Positions 7,958 through 17,019 of a DNA stretch of 43,158 nucleotides are shown one piece after another. Source of the DNA: an uncultured Collinsella sp. Lineage in GTDB: Bacteria > Actinomycetota > Coriobacteriia > Coriobacteriales > Coriobacteriaceae. Position 1 is the stretch's first letter. Each line of letters opens with the position of its first letter. The notes below the pieces were generated by a model. That model did no database searches and was not told the DNA's origin. It saw only the letters and a list, made by a program, of their open reading frames with translations. Position numbers and translations under genes: made by a program. The stretch lies in assembly GCA_938023085.1 (NCBI GenBank), contig CALHDP010000140.1, positions 1-43,158 of the forward strand, in the 5' to 3' direction.

Positions 7958-8485
7958 TTAGACGGGCCGTGCCGAAGGGACGTTGGACCCTTCAACCAAC
8001 TTCAACGCCTGTTGAACATTAATGCATACACCATTGGTATGTTTGATGAGATTTTTGTCCTCTGTCACGACGTAATCGGCATCAATGCGATTGGCGACGC
8101 CCAGCATCAGGTCGTCCTCAAAGTCGTTGTGATGATACTTGAACACAAAGGAGTCGAAGACCTCGTCTGCACCGACCGAGGCAATAATCGACTTTTGCCG
8201 AATCAGGCGAACGCACGCCCACGCTGTCTCGTCGGCACCGGCGATGGCTTCGGGAGTGAGAGCCCCCTCACGGCGGGCGTCGGCCTTCATCGTCCTTCCC
8301 AGAATGTAATAGACGTCTTTGACAGACAGGGAGGACGAGAAGAGGACGATATCCTCCGCTTCCGCCGCGCGAGAAAGGAGCTCGACTATCGGCCTGGTCG
8401 CATTCGTGCGAGCGAGAAAGTAATCTAGCCAGACGTTCGTGTCGATCAACAGCTTGAGCACACGTTTCGTTCCGACGCCGCTCAT
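7958..8485 (-). CDS. PIN-domain toxin (putative ribonuclease)
   Basis: PIN-domain toxins are Mg2+-dependent RNases that cut tRNA or mRNA when their antitoxin is lost. The 175-residue protein begins with the PIN signature LLIDTNVWLDYF, with Asp15 as the first metal ligand. Further acidic residues sit in the middle (GADETAW), near FEDDLMLGVA, and in the terminal YVVTEDKNLI, where PIN domains carry the remaining acidic residues. I choose the ATG at 8485 because it makes a 4-nt ATGA overlap with the antitoxin stop. An ATG 12 nt further upstream would bury the start in the antitoxin frame. Target and activity are unknown. Confidence 0.85.
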   Translation of the reverse strand: MSGVGTKRVLKLLIDTNVWLDYFLARTNATRPIVELLSRAAEAEDIVLFSSSLSVKDVYYILGRTMKADARREGALTPEAIAGADETAWACVRLIRQKSIIASVGADEVFDSFVFKYHHNDFEDDLMLGVANRIDADYVVTEDKNLIKHTNGVCINVQQALKLVEGSNVPSARPV

Positions 8486-8850
8486 AATTCGATCCAATCG
8501 CTGAATCTCTCGCTCATCATTTGATCGTATAACTCGTCGTAATCAAAGGCTTCATCGGGGCTCGGCCTCTGAATCGAGAACCGCTCATAAAAATTCGAAA
8601 TTAACGCAGCCCCTTCCGAGACGCGGGACGAACTCGCCTTCGATCGTATGTCGTCAGGCAGGACTTCGTCATCATTCTTTTTTGCGACGGGCATATGACC
8701 GTTCTCGGTCAAGTACTGCCACAGCTCCCTCACAGCTTGTGACGGCGTCATGCCGATATGCGCCAGCACGGCGTCCCCAGCCTCTTTGAGTTGGCGATCC
8801 ATGCGCACATTCATCTGGACCGGCCGTGAGTCGAGTACCGATATTGGCAT
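8482..8850 (-). CDS. RelB/DinJ-like ribbon-helix-helix antitoxin
   Basis: The 122-residue protein should bind DNA through an N-terminal ribbon-helix-helix (VQMNVRMDRQLKEAGDAVL, then MTPSQAVRELWQYL), which resembles RelB/DinJ antitoxins. Its C-terminal half is acidic and aromatic (FDYDELYDQMMSERFSDWIEL), the kind of segment that wraps a toxin. It overlaps the PIN toxin gene by four bases and is led by AAGGAG. RelB-like antitoxins are best known with RelE/YafQ toxins, so pairing with a PIN nuclease is a partner-swapped module. GC content is lower than in neighbouring clpC, which supports transfer. Confidence 0.8.
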   Translation of the reverse strand: MPISVLDSRPVQMNVRMDRQLKEAGDAVLAHIGMTPSQAVRELWQYLTENGHMPVAKKNDDEVLPDDIRSKASSSRVSEGAALISNFYERFSIQRPSPDEAFDYDELYDQMMSERFSDWIEL

Positions 8851-8862
8851 GCTAGCTCCTTC

Positions 8863-8893
8863 TGCTATACATATTTATATTTCGAGTATAGCA
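8863..8893 (-). promoter_or_regulatory. Operator palindrome of the RelB-like/PIN module
   Basis: TGCTATAC (8863-8870) and GTATAGCA (8886-8893) are perfect inverted repeats with a 15-bp AT-rich spacer, 13 bp before the antitoxin start. The spacer and arms contain -10-like TATA sequences. This fits autorepression by the ribbon-helix-helix antitoxin; the binding is inferred from position and symmetry. Confidence 0.75.
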
Positions 8894-8904
8894 CCATTTA
8901 CTCA

Positions 8905-8936
8905 TAAAAAAGGGGCGCCCCGACAGGAGTGCCCCT
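8905..8936 (-). terminator. Intrinsic terminator of clpC
   Basis: Reading the minus strand, AGGGGC (8936-8931) pairs with GCCCCT (8916-8911), possibly extended inward by weaker pairs, and is followed by six T residues. It lies 21 bp after the clpC stop and immediately before the toxin-antitoxin promoter. Confidence 0.75.
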
Positions 8937-8956
8937 TCGCAAAGCTATGTTACGCC

Positions 8957-11599
8957 CTACAGCGCGCCGGAACCGGCTTGCATCATGCCGCCGGGGCCCG
9001 AGGTCACGCCGCCGCTCACGGGCGCGGCGTTGCCGGTGTGCGGTACCGCCGGGGCGGTATCGCCACCAAGCGTGCCCGCCGGACGCGGTGCCGGGATCTC
9101 GCCCGTGCCGCGGCTAAAGACAAACTTGCCATCGGCCACGTCGCACAGGACGGTATCGCCCTCGCCCCACTCGCCGGCCAGCAGTTCCTCGGACAGCGGA
9201 TCCTCGATGAGCTTTTGGATGGCACGACGCAGCGGACGCGCGCCGTTGGTGAGGTCGGTACCCTCCGCCACAATCTTGTCGTAGGCCGCATCGGTAAGCT
9301 TGATGTTCATGCCGTTTGCGATCAGGCGCTGGCGCAGATCGTCCACCAGCAGGTGCGCAATCTTGGTCAGGTTCTCGCCCGAGAGCTTCTGGAACACCAC
9401 GATGTCGTCGATACGGTTGAGCAGCTCGGGGCGGAACAGGCGCTTGAGCTCGCCCATCGCGCGGCCGCGGATCTCACTCGAGGTGAGGCCCTGCTCGCCG
9501 GTGGTGCCAAAGCCAACGCTCGCATCCTGCGCGATCTCGCGGGCGCCCACGTTTGACGTCATGATGATCACCGTATTGCGGAAGTCGACCGTCTTGCCCT
9601 GGCTATCGGTCAGACGGCCCTCCTCCAACACCTGCAGCAGGATATTGAAGATGTCGGGGTGCGCCTTCTCGATCTCGTCGAACAGCACGACCGAGTACGG
9701 GTGACGGCGAACAGCCTTGGTGAGCTGGCCGCCCTCGTCGTGGCCCACATAGCCCGGGGGGCTACCGATGAGCTTGGAGACCTCGAACTCACTGCCAAAC
9801 TCCGACATATCGAAGCTGATGAGCGCGTCCTTGCTGCCAAAGAGATACTCGGCGAGCGTCTTGGCGAGCTCGGTTTTGCCCGTGCCGGTGGGGCCCAGGA
9901 AGATAAAGCTGCCGCCGGGGCGACGCGGGTCCTTGAGCGGCGAGCGGCTGCGGCGCACGGCCTTGGCAACGGCCTCGACGGCCTCGTCCTGACCGATGAT
10001 GCGCGTCTTGAGCACGCTTTCGGCCTGCAGCAGGCGGCGGCTCTCGCTCTCGGTGAGCGAGGACACCGGCACGCCCGAGGTCACGGACACGATGTCGGCA
10101 ATCTGGGAGACATCGATGGTGAGCGGGCTGGCGTCGAGCTCGGCCGTCCAGGCAGCCTTGGCCTCGGCGAGCTCAATCTCGGCAGCCTTTTGCTGCTCGG
10201 TGATCTCGGCGGCCTTGTTCATGTCGTCGCTCTCGGTGGCCTCCTGCGCGGCGGCCTTAAGCTCCTCCACGCGATGCTCGGCCTCGCGCACCGGCTCGGG
10301 CGCGCGGTTGGCGGCGATGCGGGCGCGGGCGCCGGCCTCGTCAATGAGGTCGATGGCCTTATCGGGCAGGAAGCGATCCTGGATGTAGCGGTCGGAGAGG
10401 TTCGCGGCGGCCTCGATAGCACCCTGCGTATAGCGCACATGGTGGTGCTCCTCGTAGCGCGGCTTGAGCGCGGTCAGGATCTTGACCGTGTCCTCGACGC
10501 TCGGCTCCTCGACATCGATGGTCTGGAAGCGACGCTCGAAGGCCGGGTCCTTGGTGAGGTACTTGCGGAATTCCTCGGCCGTGGTGGCGCCGATAATCTG
10601 GAAGGCACCGCGCGCGAGCACGGGCTTGAGCATGGAGCTCGCGTCGATGGAGCCCTCGGCAGAGCCGGCACCGATGATGGTGTGCATCTCGTCAATAAAC
10701 AGGATGACGTCGTCAGCTTCGGTGGCCTCCTGGATCACGTTCTTGAGGCGCTCCTCAAACTCACCGCGATACTTGGCGCCCGCAACGAGGCCCGGCAGGT
10801 CGAGCGTCCAGATGTTCTGGTTCATAAGGTTCTCGGGCACGTTGCCAGCTGCAATCTGCTGAGCCAGACCCTCGACGATGGCCGTCTTGCCCACGCCGGG
10901 GTCGCCCAGAATGAGCGGGTTGTTCTTGGTGCGGCGCGAAAGAATTTCCATCATACGCTGGACTTCCTTTTCGCGACCAATTACAGGGTCGAGCTCGCCG
11001 TCGCGCGCCTTCTGCGTAAGGTTGGTGGCGAACTGCTTAAGCGTATCGGTGCCGCTCCCCTTTTGCTGCGACGCGTCCGAGCCGCTAAAGAACGGCAGGC
11101 CCGCACCGGGACGCCCGGCACCGGCGCCGGCGAGCGGACGCTTCTTGTCCTGGTCCTTGGCGGTAAGTTTCTCGATAGCCTTTTTGATGGAGGCGGACGA
11201 CACACCCAGGCGCATGAGGATGTCCATGGCCATGCCGTTACCCTCTTCGACGATGCCAATCAGCAAGTGCTCGGTCGACACGTAGGTCTGGTTGTTCTCA
11301 CGTGCCACGCGGAAGGAGCGCTCCATCACGCTAATGACGAGCGGCGTAAAGGCAAGCTTGGCAGCCTCGGTCTCCTCGCTGGGCTCGGGAACCGTGGTCT
11401 GGACCTCCTTGAGGGTGTCCATGATGTCGTCGTAGGAGATATCAAGCGAGCGCAGCGCCTCGGCAGCGATGCCCTCGTCCTCCTTGGCGAGTGCGAGCAG
11501 CAGGTGCTCGGTGCCCACCTTATTTGAGTGCAGATCGAGCGCCTCCTGTTTGGCCATCGACATGACCTTGCGCGCTCGATCGGTAAATCTATCTAACAT
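8957..11599 (-). CDS. clpC: ClpC, AAA+ unfoldase of the Clp protease
   Basis: ClpC unfolds substrates and feeds them to ClpP. The 880-residue protein has the two Clp_N repeats (about 1-145), a first AAA+ module with Walker A GDPGVGKT near 210 and Walker B ILFIDEMH, and a short coiled M domain near 405-470 (rich in Ala, Glu and Lys). The second AAA+ module has GPTGTGKTELAKTL near 555 and SVVLFDEIEKAHPD, and a Gly/Pro/Ala-rich tail follows. The start is the ATG at 11599 (MLDRFTDRARKV) behind AAGGAA; the ORF opens 11 codons earlier. Neither ctsR nor mcsAB lies upstream, unlike in Bacillus. A TetR gene is upstream instead, ending 192 bp away. Confidence 0.97.
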   Translation of the reverse strand: MLDRFTDRARKVMSMAKQEALDLHSNKVGTEHLLLALAKEDEGIAAEALRSLDISYDDIMDTLKEVQTTVPEPSEETEAAKLAFTPLVISVMERSFRVARENNQTYVSTEHLLIGIVEEGNGMAMDILMRLGVSSASIKKAIEKLTAKDQDKKRPLAGAGAGRPGAGLPFFSGSDASQQKGSGTDTLKQFATNLTQKARDGELDPVIGREKEVQRMMEILSRRTKNNPLILGDPGVGKTAIVEGLAQQIAAGNVPENLMNQNIWTLDLPGLVAGAKYRGEFEERLKNVIQEATEADDVILFIDEMHTIIGAGSAEGSIDASSMLKPVLARGAFQIIGATTAEEFRKYLTKDPAFERRFQTIDVEEPSVEDTVKILTALKPRYEEHHHVRYTQGAIEAAANLSDRYIQDRFLPDKAIDLIDEAGARARIAANRAPEPVREAEHRVEELKAAAQEATESDDMNKAAEITEQQKAAEIELAEAKAAWTAELDASPLTIDVSQIADIVSVTSGVPVSSLTESESRRLLQAESVLKTRIIGQDEAVEAVAKAVRRSRSPLKDPRRPGGSFIFLGPTGTGKTELAKTLAEYLFGSKDALISFDMSEFGSEFEVSKLIGSPPGYVGHDEGGQLTKAVRRHPYSVVLFDEIEKAHPDIFNILLQVLEEGRLTDSQGKTVDFRNTVIIMTSNVGAREIAQDASVGFGTTGEQGLTSSEIRGRAMGELKRLFRPELLNRIDDIVVFQKLSGENLTKIAHLLVDDLRQRLIANGMNIKLTDAAYDKIVAEGTDLTNGARPLRRAIQKLIEDPLSEELLAGEWGEGDTVLCDVADGKFVFSRGTGEIPAPRPAGTLGGDTAPAVPHTGNAAPVSGGVTSGPGGMMQAGSGAL

Positions 11600-11791
11600 G
11601 CTCGTTTCCTTACATGAGTTCATCGAAATCAAAACGCCCGCCCGTCGGCGGCGCTTTTGTCTCTTTACCCACAGGTTGTCTATGTTAACAGCTGGAGGAA
11701 TATCTATAAACCCGGCTCACATGAATGCAGGTTATGACCGCATCGCGGGACTCACCGCGCGATGCGCGACAGGCGCCCCGCAAGAGAAACC
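11600..11791. other. Gap upstream of clpC
   Basis: This 192-bp stretch should hold the clpC promoter and the end of the tetR transcript. GCATCGCG (11741-11748) pairs with CGCGATGC (11757-11764), a GC-rich hairpin just after the tetR stop without a T-run. I see no clear CtsR or HspR/HrcA-like operator. Confidence 0.4.
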
Positions 11792-12481
11792 CTAGGCGTC
11801 TTTCACCACGTCGGGACTCGTCGCACGCGATGCGCGATAGGCATCGGCCTCCTTGGAGACGCGTTCGAGCAGCTCGGATGTATCGACGCCCTCGACTTGC
11901 GCGACCGTTTCCACCGTCTGCATGGCGACCGCCCTCAGGTACGCGCACGCGCTGTCCCCCGGCCGCTCGAGGTCTATCTCCTCGCCGCCCTCCCGGGCAA
12001 AGCCGACCGCCATCACAAAGCCCATGATGCCCGAGACCAGAAAGCCCACCGCAAAGCTCGAATCTGCCTTGAGCTCTTCTCCGTCGGGGTGGACGATCTC
12101 TCTCACGCGGTCGATGATGATCGTATGGATGCCCTGCACGACCTGCTCGGCGGCACCCGCCCTCATGGTGATGACGATGCGCCGCAGCAGGCAGCGGACG
12201 TCGCGCCGGTCGAACGCCGAAAGGTCGCCCTCGCTCGAAAAATGCCAGAGGGCATCGGTGATAAGCTCGTTATCCTGCAGCAGCTGGGTCATGGCGATGG
12301 CGACGAGTTCATCGAAATCGTGAAAATAGTAGTAAAACGTTCCGCGATTGCACTGGGCGGCGCGGGTCACCTCGCCAACCGACAGCTCGAAGATGCTGTT
12401 GTTCTCGATGAGCTCCCAAAACGCCTCGATGATACGGGTGCGCGCATCGGGCGCATCGGCATCCTTACGCGGTCTCGCCAT
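11792..12481 (-). CDS. TetR-family transcriptional regulator
   Basis: The 229-residue protein has an N-terminal TetR helix-turn-helix: ARTRIIEAFWELIENNSIF, then LSVGEVTRAAQCNRGTFYYYFHDFDELV (recognition helix with the GTFYYYF signature near residues 48-54). The ligand-binding C-terminal domain is not specific enough to name an effector. I use the ATG at 12481; a GTG at 12490 is also possible. Either start overlaps the 3' end of the giant activase gene, so the two are co-transcribed and probably translationally coupled. The 21-bp palindrome upstream of that gene (16954-16974) is the natural operator, making this a likely autoregulated pair. Confidence 0.9.
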   Translation of the reverse strand: MARPRKDADAPDARTRIIEAFWELIENNSIFELSVGEVTRAAQCNRGTFYYYFHDFDELVAIAMTQLLQDNELITDALWHFSSEGDLSAFDRRDVRCLLRRIVITMRAGAAEQVVQGIHTIIIDRVREIVHPDGEELKADSSFAVGFLVSGIMGFVMAVGFAREGGEEIDLERPGDSACAYLRAVAMQTVETVAQVEGVDTSELLERVSKEADAYRASRATSPDVVKDA

Positions 12482-15400
12482 GCGCCTCACCGCACCCCTG
12501 CGCCTTGGCGTTCATGATGAGCATCTGAAGACGGTTCTCCACGTTGGCGAAGCTCACGTCGGGATCGTAGTCGAGCGGCAGGAACTGCGCCGTGGGATAC
12601 TGCTCCTTGAGCGCATGGATGAGCCCGCGCCCCACGACATGGTTGGGCAGACACCCGAACGGCTGCAGGATCACGAAGTTGCGGCAGCCGCGCTTGGCGT
12701 GCTCGAGGATCTCCGCCGGAATCAGCACGCCCTCGCCCGCATCGAACGTATGGTGCAGGATCTTATCGCTCGCGCGCACGAGCTCGGGCATGCGCGTCGG
12801 CGGCTCGTAGAGCGGGCTCGCCGCGCCCAGGCGGTCGCAACGGTCGTGCGCGAGCTCGAACAGGTTGTCCGCCGTGGCGTACCAGGCCTTTTCGGGCAGC
12901 GACAGATCGACGTGGAACTCGCGCGACTGCGCATGCTTGTAGAAATAGGTCTTGCGGATCACGTCGGTCATGCGCGCCTCGATGACCTCGAGCCCGTTGT
13001 CCTCGAGGTAGCGCTCGATCTCGTGGTTGGCGCCGAGATGGAAATTGAGCAGGTACTCGCCCACGATGAGAACGGTCGGATGCGGGTTCGAGCGGTCGTA
13101 CGGAACGGCGTCCATGATCGCAAGCGCGCGTTTGAAGCCCGTCGCCTGGCCTCTCAGCCCGGAGCGCTCCATGCCCTCGATAACCTCATCGAGCGCGCGG
13201 TCGAACGCAGCGTCCGCCGCGCCCTTCTCGAGCTCGTAGGGACGGATGCGCCTAAGCATGGCCTCGAGGGCATCGATCATGGGAAGACCGTAGGCGATCT
13301 GGATGCTCGGGCCAAGGCCGAGCTTGAAGCCCGGATGCGCATTGTGGGCATCGACGTCGTCGTTGGTGAGCACCGGGACATAGTCGTATCCCGCGTCGTC
13401 GAGCGCGCGGCGCAGCAGGGGCATGTAGTGCGTCAAGCGGCAGTCGCCGATATACTTGCCAGTCACCACGGCGACGTCGTGCGGGTCGTACTTACCGCTC
13501 TTGAGTGCCGCGAGCGCCTCGCCGATCACGATTTGCGCGGGGAAGCAGATGTCGTTGTGCACATAGCGTTTGCCCAGGCGGATGGCATCCTCGCGCCCGA
13601 TATCAAGGGCCTCGGCGCGCACGCCCTGATTGCGCATCGCCGCGGTCATGAGCCTGCAGAACGCATGGGAGGTGTTGGGGACCAGCGCGATCTTGTCGTG
13701 CCGGTCGCGCTTGGTGTACTTGACCTTATACGGGTCGTCGAGCGGATGGACCGCGTGCACCCGGGCGCCCTCGGCACGCTCCTCCGCGCGACGACGGTTG
13801 ACCGACTCGATAAACGAACGCACGCGAATGCCCATGGGACCGGCGACGTCGCTCTCATCGAGCTTGATCATCATCGGAACCTTGGAGCCCATCTCGCCCA
13901 TCATGCGCGCGATCTCGTCGGTGAGATACGCATCGTGGCCGCAGCCGAAGCTGCCCATCTGCACGAGCTCGAGCTCGGGCGTCGATGCGACGATGACCGC
14001 GCACGACAGCATGCGCGCATGGTAGTTGTTCACGATGTCGATGCGGCTGTTGGAAAGATCGACGTTGCAGACCCCCGGCACCGCATCGGGCGTCAGCACG
14101 GGGATGCCGCGCTCAGAGAAGAGCTTGGGCAGCCCGTGGTTGACCAGCGGGTCGTTGTGGTACGGGCGCGAAGCGATCACCACCGCGTAGCCGCCGTCCT
14201 CGCGCACGTTCTCGAGCACCTGCCTGCCGCGCAGCTGCAGCTGGTTCTCAAACGTCTGCTGCGCGCGGTCCGCCTGCTCGGTCGCCTTGGCAACCAGGTC
14301 GGCATCGATATCGAAGGTCTCCTTGCACCACGCCTTGAGCTGGCGGTTTCGGTCGCCCTCGTCGTACCAGTGGAACAGCGGCGTATCGAACGGAACGCCG
14401 AAACGCTCCTCCGGGTTATCGGAATTGCGCATCACGTAGGGGTATCCCTTTACGACGGCGCACATCCACTCGCTGGTAGAGGCGGTGTTTTCGGTGGGCA
14501 CCGTCGTGATGATGGGCATGAAGATGCGGTCGACGCCGGCGTCGACGAGATTGCGGATGTGCCCGTGGACGAGCTTGGCCGGGAAGCACACGGTGTCGGA
14601 TGTGACGTGCGCCAGACCGCGCTCGTACATCGCCTTGGTGCTGCGTCCCGAGACGCGCACCTTAAAGCCGAGCGTGCTGAAGAACGTCGACCAGAACGGC
14701 ATGGTGTCCCAGAACTCGAGCACACGGGGAATGCCGATCGTGACATCGCGCCCCCCGCAGACGGGAACCGTGGGGTACGGCTCGAACAGCAGCTTCTCGC
14801 GGTCGACAAAGAGATTGGGGGCAGCCGCGGTCCGGTCGCGCCCCGTGCCGGGTGCCTGTGCCTCGCAAGCACCCTGCGGACGCAGCTCCTCCGCCGCGGG
14901 AACCTCGCGCACGAGCTCATCCCATGAGATGGCGCCGCCGCGCGGGCAGCGATTGCTCGTGACGTAAAGCGAGCCGTCGCCAAATGCCACGACCGCGCGC
15001 TGGCAGCGGTTGTTGCACCGACGGCAGGTAACGCCGCCGAACTCGCGATGCTCGAAGCGCTCCACGGCATCGAGCCCGATAAACGACGTGCCGGCGTCGC
15101 CCTTGCAGCATTCCTCGCGCGCGAGCAGGGCGATACCGATAGCGCCCATCAGCCCCGGGTGGGGCGCACGCGTGACGGGTTTGCCCAGATACTGCTCGAA
15201 TGCGCGCAGCACCGCGTCGTTTCGGAACGTGCCGCCCTGGACGACGACTTTGTCGCCCAGACGGTTGAGATTTGAAACGCGAATGACCTTGGTGAACACG
15301 TTCTCGATAATCGAACGGCAGAGACCGGCCATGATGTCGCCCGGACCCTTACCGCGCCGCTGCTCGGAAACGACGCTGCTGTTCATGAACACCGTGCAGC

Positions 15401-16904
15401 GGCTGCCGAGAACGGCGGGGGCTTTGGACGAAAATGCCTCGGTCGCGATATCCTCAACGGCTATTCCGAGGTTTTTGGCAAAACCCTCGAGGAACGAGCC
15501 GCAGCCCGCAGAGCACGCCTCGTTGACGACGATATCGGTCAGCACGCCGTGGTTGAGCCAGATGGCCTTCATATCCTGTCCGCCGATGTCGAGCACGAAG
15601 GTCGCATCGGGAACGCATACGCACGCGGCGCGGGCGTGCGCGACCGTCTCGACCGTATGGTAGTCGGCGTGGAACGCGCGCGCGAAAAGCTCCTCGCCGT
15701 ATCCCGTGGTGCCCACGGCATCGATCGCAAGCGTGACTCCCGCTGTCTCCCAGCGGTTCTTCAAGCTGACAAGACCCTGTTGGGCGACGTCGAGCGGTCT
15801 GCCGTTATTAGACGCGTAGAACGAATCGACAAGCTCACCCGCCTCATCGACCAGGGCGAACTTGGTCGTCGTGCTCCCCGAATCGATACCGAGCGCCACA
15901 CGCACCGTCTCTCCGGGCGCATACGCATCCGGACCCTTTGCCGGCATCTCTTTGCCATGGCGTGCCGTAAAATCCGCCTGCTCGGCAGGTGTGGCAAAAA
16001 AGGGCTGGGCAAGACGTCCCTCCCCGCTTGCGGGCGCGACCGTCTCGAGCTTATCCAGCCGGACAAAAGCGTCGGGAAGGTCGATCGGTTGGGACGATGC
16101 GAACATGTCGGTCAGCGACAGGGCGGCACCGCGCGCGACCATGATCTGCGGATCGCGCGGGACGATAACCTGATCGTCCGATAGATTCAGTTGCTCCCGG
16201 AACACGCGGACCAGTGTGGGGTTGTAGGCGAGCGTACCGCCCTCGAAGATTACCGGTGGCTCGATGTCGATACCCTGGGCCAGACCGCCGATCGTTTGGC
16301 GGGCGACCGCGTGAAGCGCCGAAAGCGCCAGGTCGGTGGTAGGAATGCCCTCGTTGAGCAGCGGCTGGATATCGGTCTTTGCGTACACGCCGCAGCGGCC
16401 CGAGACCTCGTGGACGGTCGTTCCCCGGCTTGCGAGCTGCTCGAACTCGCCCGATTCGGTTCCGACCCCCATGAGCTTTGCCATCTCGTCGATAAATGCA
16501 CCGGTACCGCCTGCGCACGAGCCGTTCATGCGCATGTCGGCAACCTCGATGTCTCCCTTATCGTTGGTGCGGAAGAAGATCATCTTGGCGTCTTGGCCGC
16601 CCAGCTCGATGGCGCAGCGCGTCTGCGGATAGAACCTGCTGATCGCGAGCGCGTTGGCGACCACCTCCTGAACGTACGAGGCGCCCAGCGCGGTCGCGAT
16701 ATCGCGCGCACCCGAGCCGGTCACCGCAACGCGCAGTGACTCATGGGGAAAGCGCTCGGCGAGCTCGCCGAGCATGGCGCGCACGCTCGCTGTCTGACAC
16801 GCCCCGTGGCGGCGATATCCCCACCACGCCTCGGTCATATCCTCGTGCATCGCGTAAACTTTGGTCGTCGTCGACCCTACGTCCAATCCTACTAGCAACG
16901 CCAT
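12465..16904 (-). CDS. Giant acyl-CoA dehydratase activase-like protein (two BcrAD/HgdC ATPases plus DUF2229/HgdB-like regions)
   Basis: This 1479-residue protein fuses parts that are separate in classical 2-hydroxyacyl-CoA dehydratase systems. An ASKHA ATPase opens it (GLDVGSTTTK at 7-16), with cysteines in NGSCAGGTGAF and VSGRCGVYAK that match the iron-sulfur ligands of HgdC-type activators. A second copy starts near residue 336 (GIDSGSTTTKFALV) with NEACSAGCGSF and LGSRCTVFM. Near 625 is a cysteine cluster (TCRRCNNRC, then NRCPRGG). From about 700 onward come DUF2229 and two HgdB-like blocks (SDTVCFPAKLVHGH; NDICFPAQIVIGE). In the known family the activator uses ATP to push one electron into the dehydratase. 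The substrate here is unknown and no separate dehydratase lies nearby. ATG at 16904 follows GGAG; tetR overlaps its end. Confidence 0.88.
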   Translation of the reverse strand: MALLVGLDVGSTTTKVYAMHEDMTEAWWGYRRHGACQTASVRAMLGELAERFPHESLRVAVTGSGARDIATALGASYVQEVVANALAISRFYPQTRCAIELGGQDAKMIFFRTNDKGDIEVADMRMNGSCAGGTGAFIDEMAKLMGVGTESGEFEQLASRGTTVHEVSGRCGVYAKTDIQPLLNEGIPTTDLALSALHAVARQTIGGLAQGIDIEPPVIFEGGTLAYNPTLVRVFREQLNLSDDQVIVPRDPQIMVARGAALSLTDMFASSQPIDLPDAFVRLDKLETVAPASGEGRLAQPFFATPAEQADFTARHGKEMPAKGPDAYAPGETVRVALGIDSGSTTTKFALVDEAGELVDSFYASNNGRPLDVAQQGLVSLKNRWETAGVTLAIDAVGTTGYGEELFARAFHADYHTVETVAHARAACVCVPDATFVLDIGGQDMKAIWLNHGVLTDIVVNEACSAGCGSFLEGFAKNLGIAVEDIATEAFSSKAPAVLGSRCTVFMNSSVVSEQRRGKGPGDIMAGLCRSIIENVFTKVIRVSNLNRLGDKVVVQGGTFRNDAVLRAFEQYLGKPVTRAPHPGLMGAIGIALLAREECCKGDAGTSFIGLDAVERFEHREFGGVTCRRCNNRCQRAVVAFGDGSLYVTSNRCPRGGAISWDELVREVPAAEELRPQGACEAQAPGTGRDRTAAAPNLFVDREKLLFEPYPTVPVCGGRDVTIGIPRVLEFWDTMPFWSTFFSTLGFKVRVSGRSTKAMYERGLAHVTSDTVCFPAKLVHGHIRNLVDAGVDRIFMPIITTVPTENTASTSEWMCAVVKGYPYVMRNSDNPEERFGVPFDTPLFHWYDEGDRNRQLKAWCKETFDIDADLVAKATEQADRAQQTFENQLQLRGRQVLENVREDGGYAVVIASRPYHNDPLVNHGLPKLFSERGIPVLTPDAVPGVCNVDLSNSRIDIVNNYHARMLSCAVIVASTPELELVQMGSFGCGHDAYLTDEIARMMGEMGSKVPMMIKLDESDVAGPMGIRVRSFIESVNRRRAEERAEGARVHAVHPLDDPYKVKYTKRDRHDKIALVPNTSHAFCRLMTAAMRNQGVRAEALDIGREDAIRLGKRYVHNDICFPAQIVIGEALAALKSGKYDPHDVAVVTGKYIGDCRLTHYMPLLRRALDDAGYDYVPVLTNDDVDAHNAHPGFKLGLGPSIQIAYGLPMIDALEAMLRRIRPYELEKGAADAAFDRALDEVIEGMERSGLRGQATGFKRALAIMDAVPYDRSNPHPTVLIVGEYLLNFHLGANHEIERYLEDNGLEVIEARMTDVIRKTYFYKHAQSREFHVDLSLPEKAWYATADNLFELAHDRCDRLGAASPLYEPPTRMPELVRASDKILHHTFDAGEGVLIPAEILEHAKRGCRNFVILQPFGCLPNHVVGRGLIHALKEQYPTAQFLPLDYDPDVSFANVENRLQMLIMNAKAQGCGEAHGETA

Positions 16905-16953
16905 AATGCTCCGTCTCTCGCATTTTTCCCGCTAGAGATATACCACTCTACGT

Positions 16954-16974
16954 AATACAACAGACTGTTGTATT
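16954..16974 (-). promoter_or_regulatory. Probable TetR operator
   Basis: AATACAACAG, a central A and CTGTTGTATT form a perfect 21-bp palindrome 50 bp upstream of the giant activase start. A TATATC sequence (-10-like on the minus strand) lies at 16938-16943 between it and the gene. The only regulator in the transcription unit is the TetR encoded at its end, which makes autoregulation the likely reading. Confidence 0.75.
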
Positions 16975-16986
16975 TAAACTCCGTAT

Positions 16987-17019
16987 AAAAAGCGGCTGCC
17001 GAAACGCTTCAGCAGCCGC
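16987..17019 (-). terminator. Terminator downstream of the DUF2798 gene
   Basis: GCGGCTGC (16992-16999) pairs with GCAGCCGC (17012-17019); reading the minus strand, the hairpin is followed by TTTTT. It separates the DUF2798 gene (stop at 17186) from the TetR-controlled promoter. The roughly 165 bp between that stop and the hairpin hold nothing I can recognise. Confidence 0.8.

Noticed and set aside
9659..11527. 622-codon plus-strand frame opposite clpC
   Set aside because: It is a shadow of clpC with the same compositional bias; clpC has all expected motifs.
12348..14927. 859-codon plus-strand frame opposite the giant activase
   Set aside because: It is antisense to a clearly conserved protein and has His/Arg/Val-rich random character.
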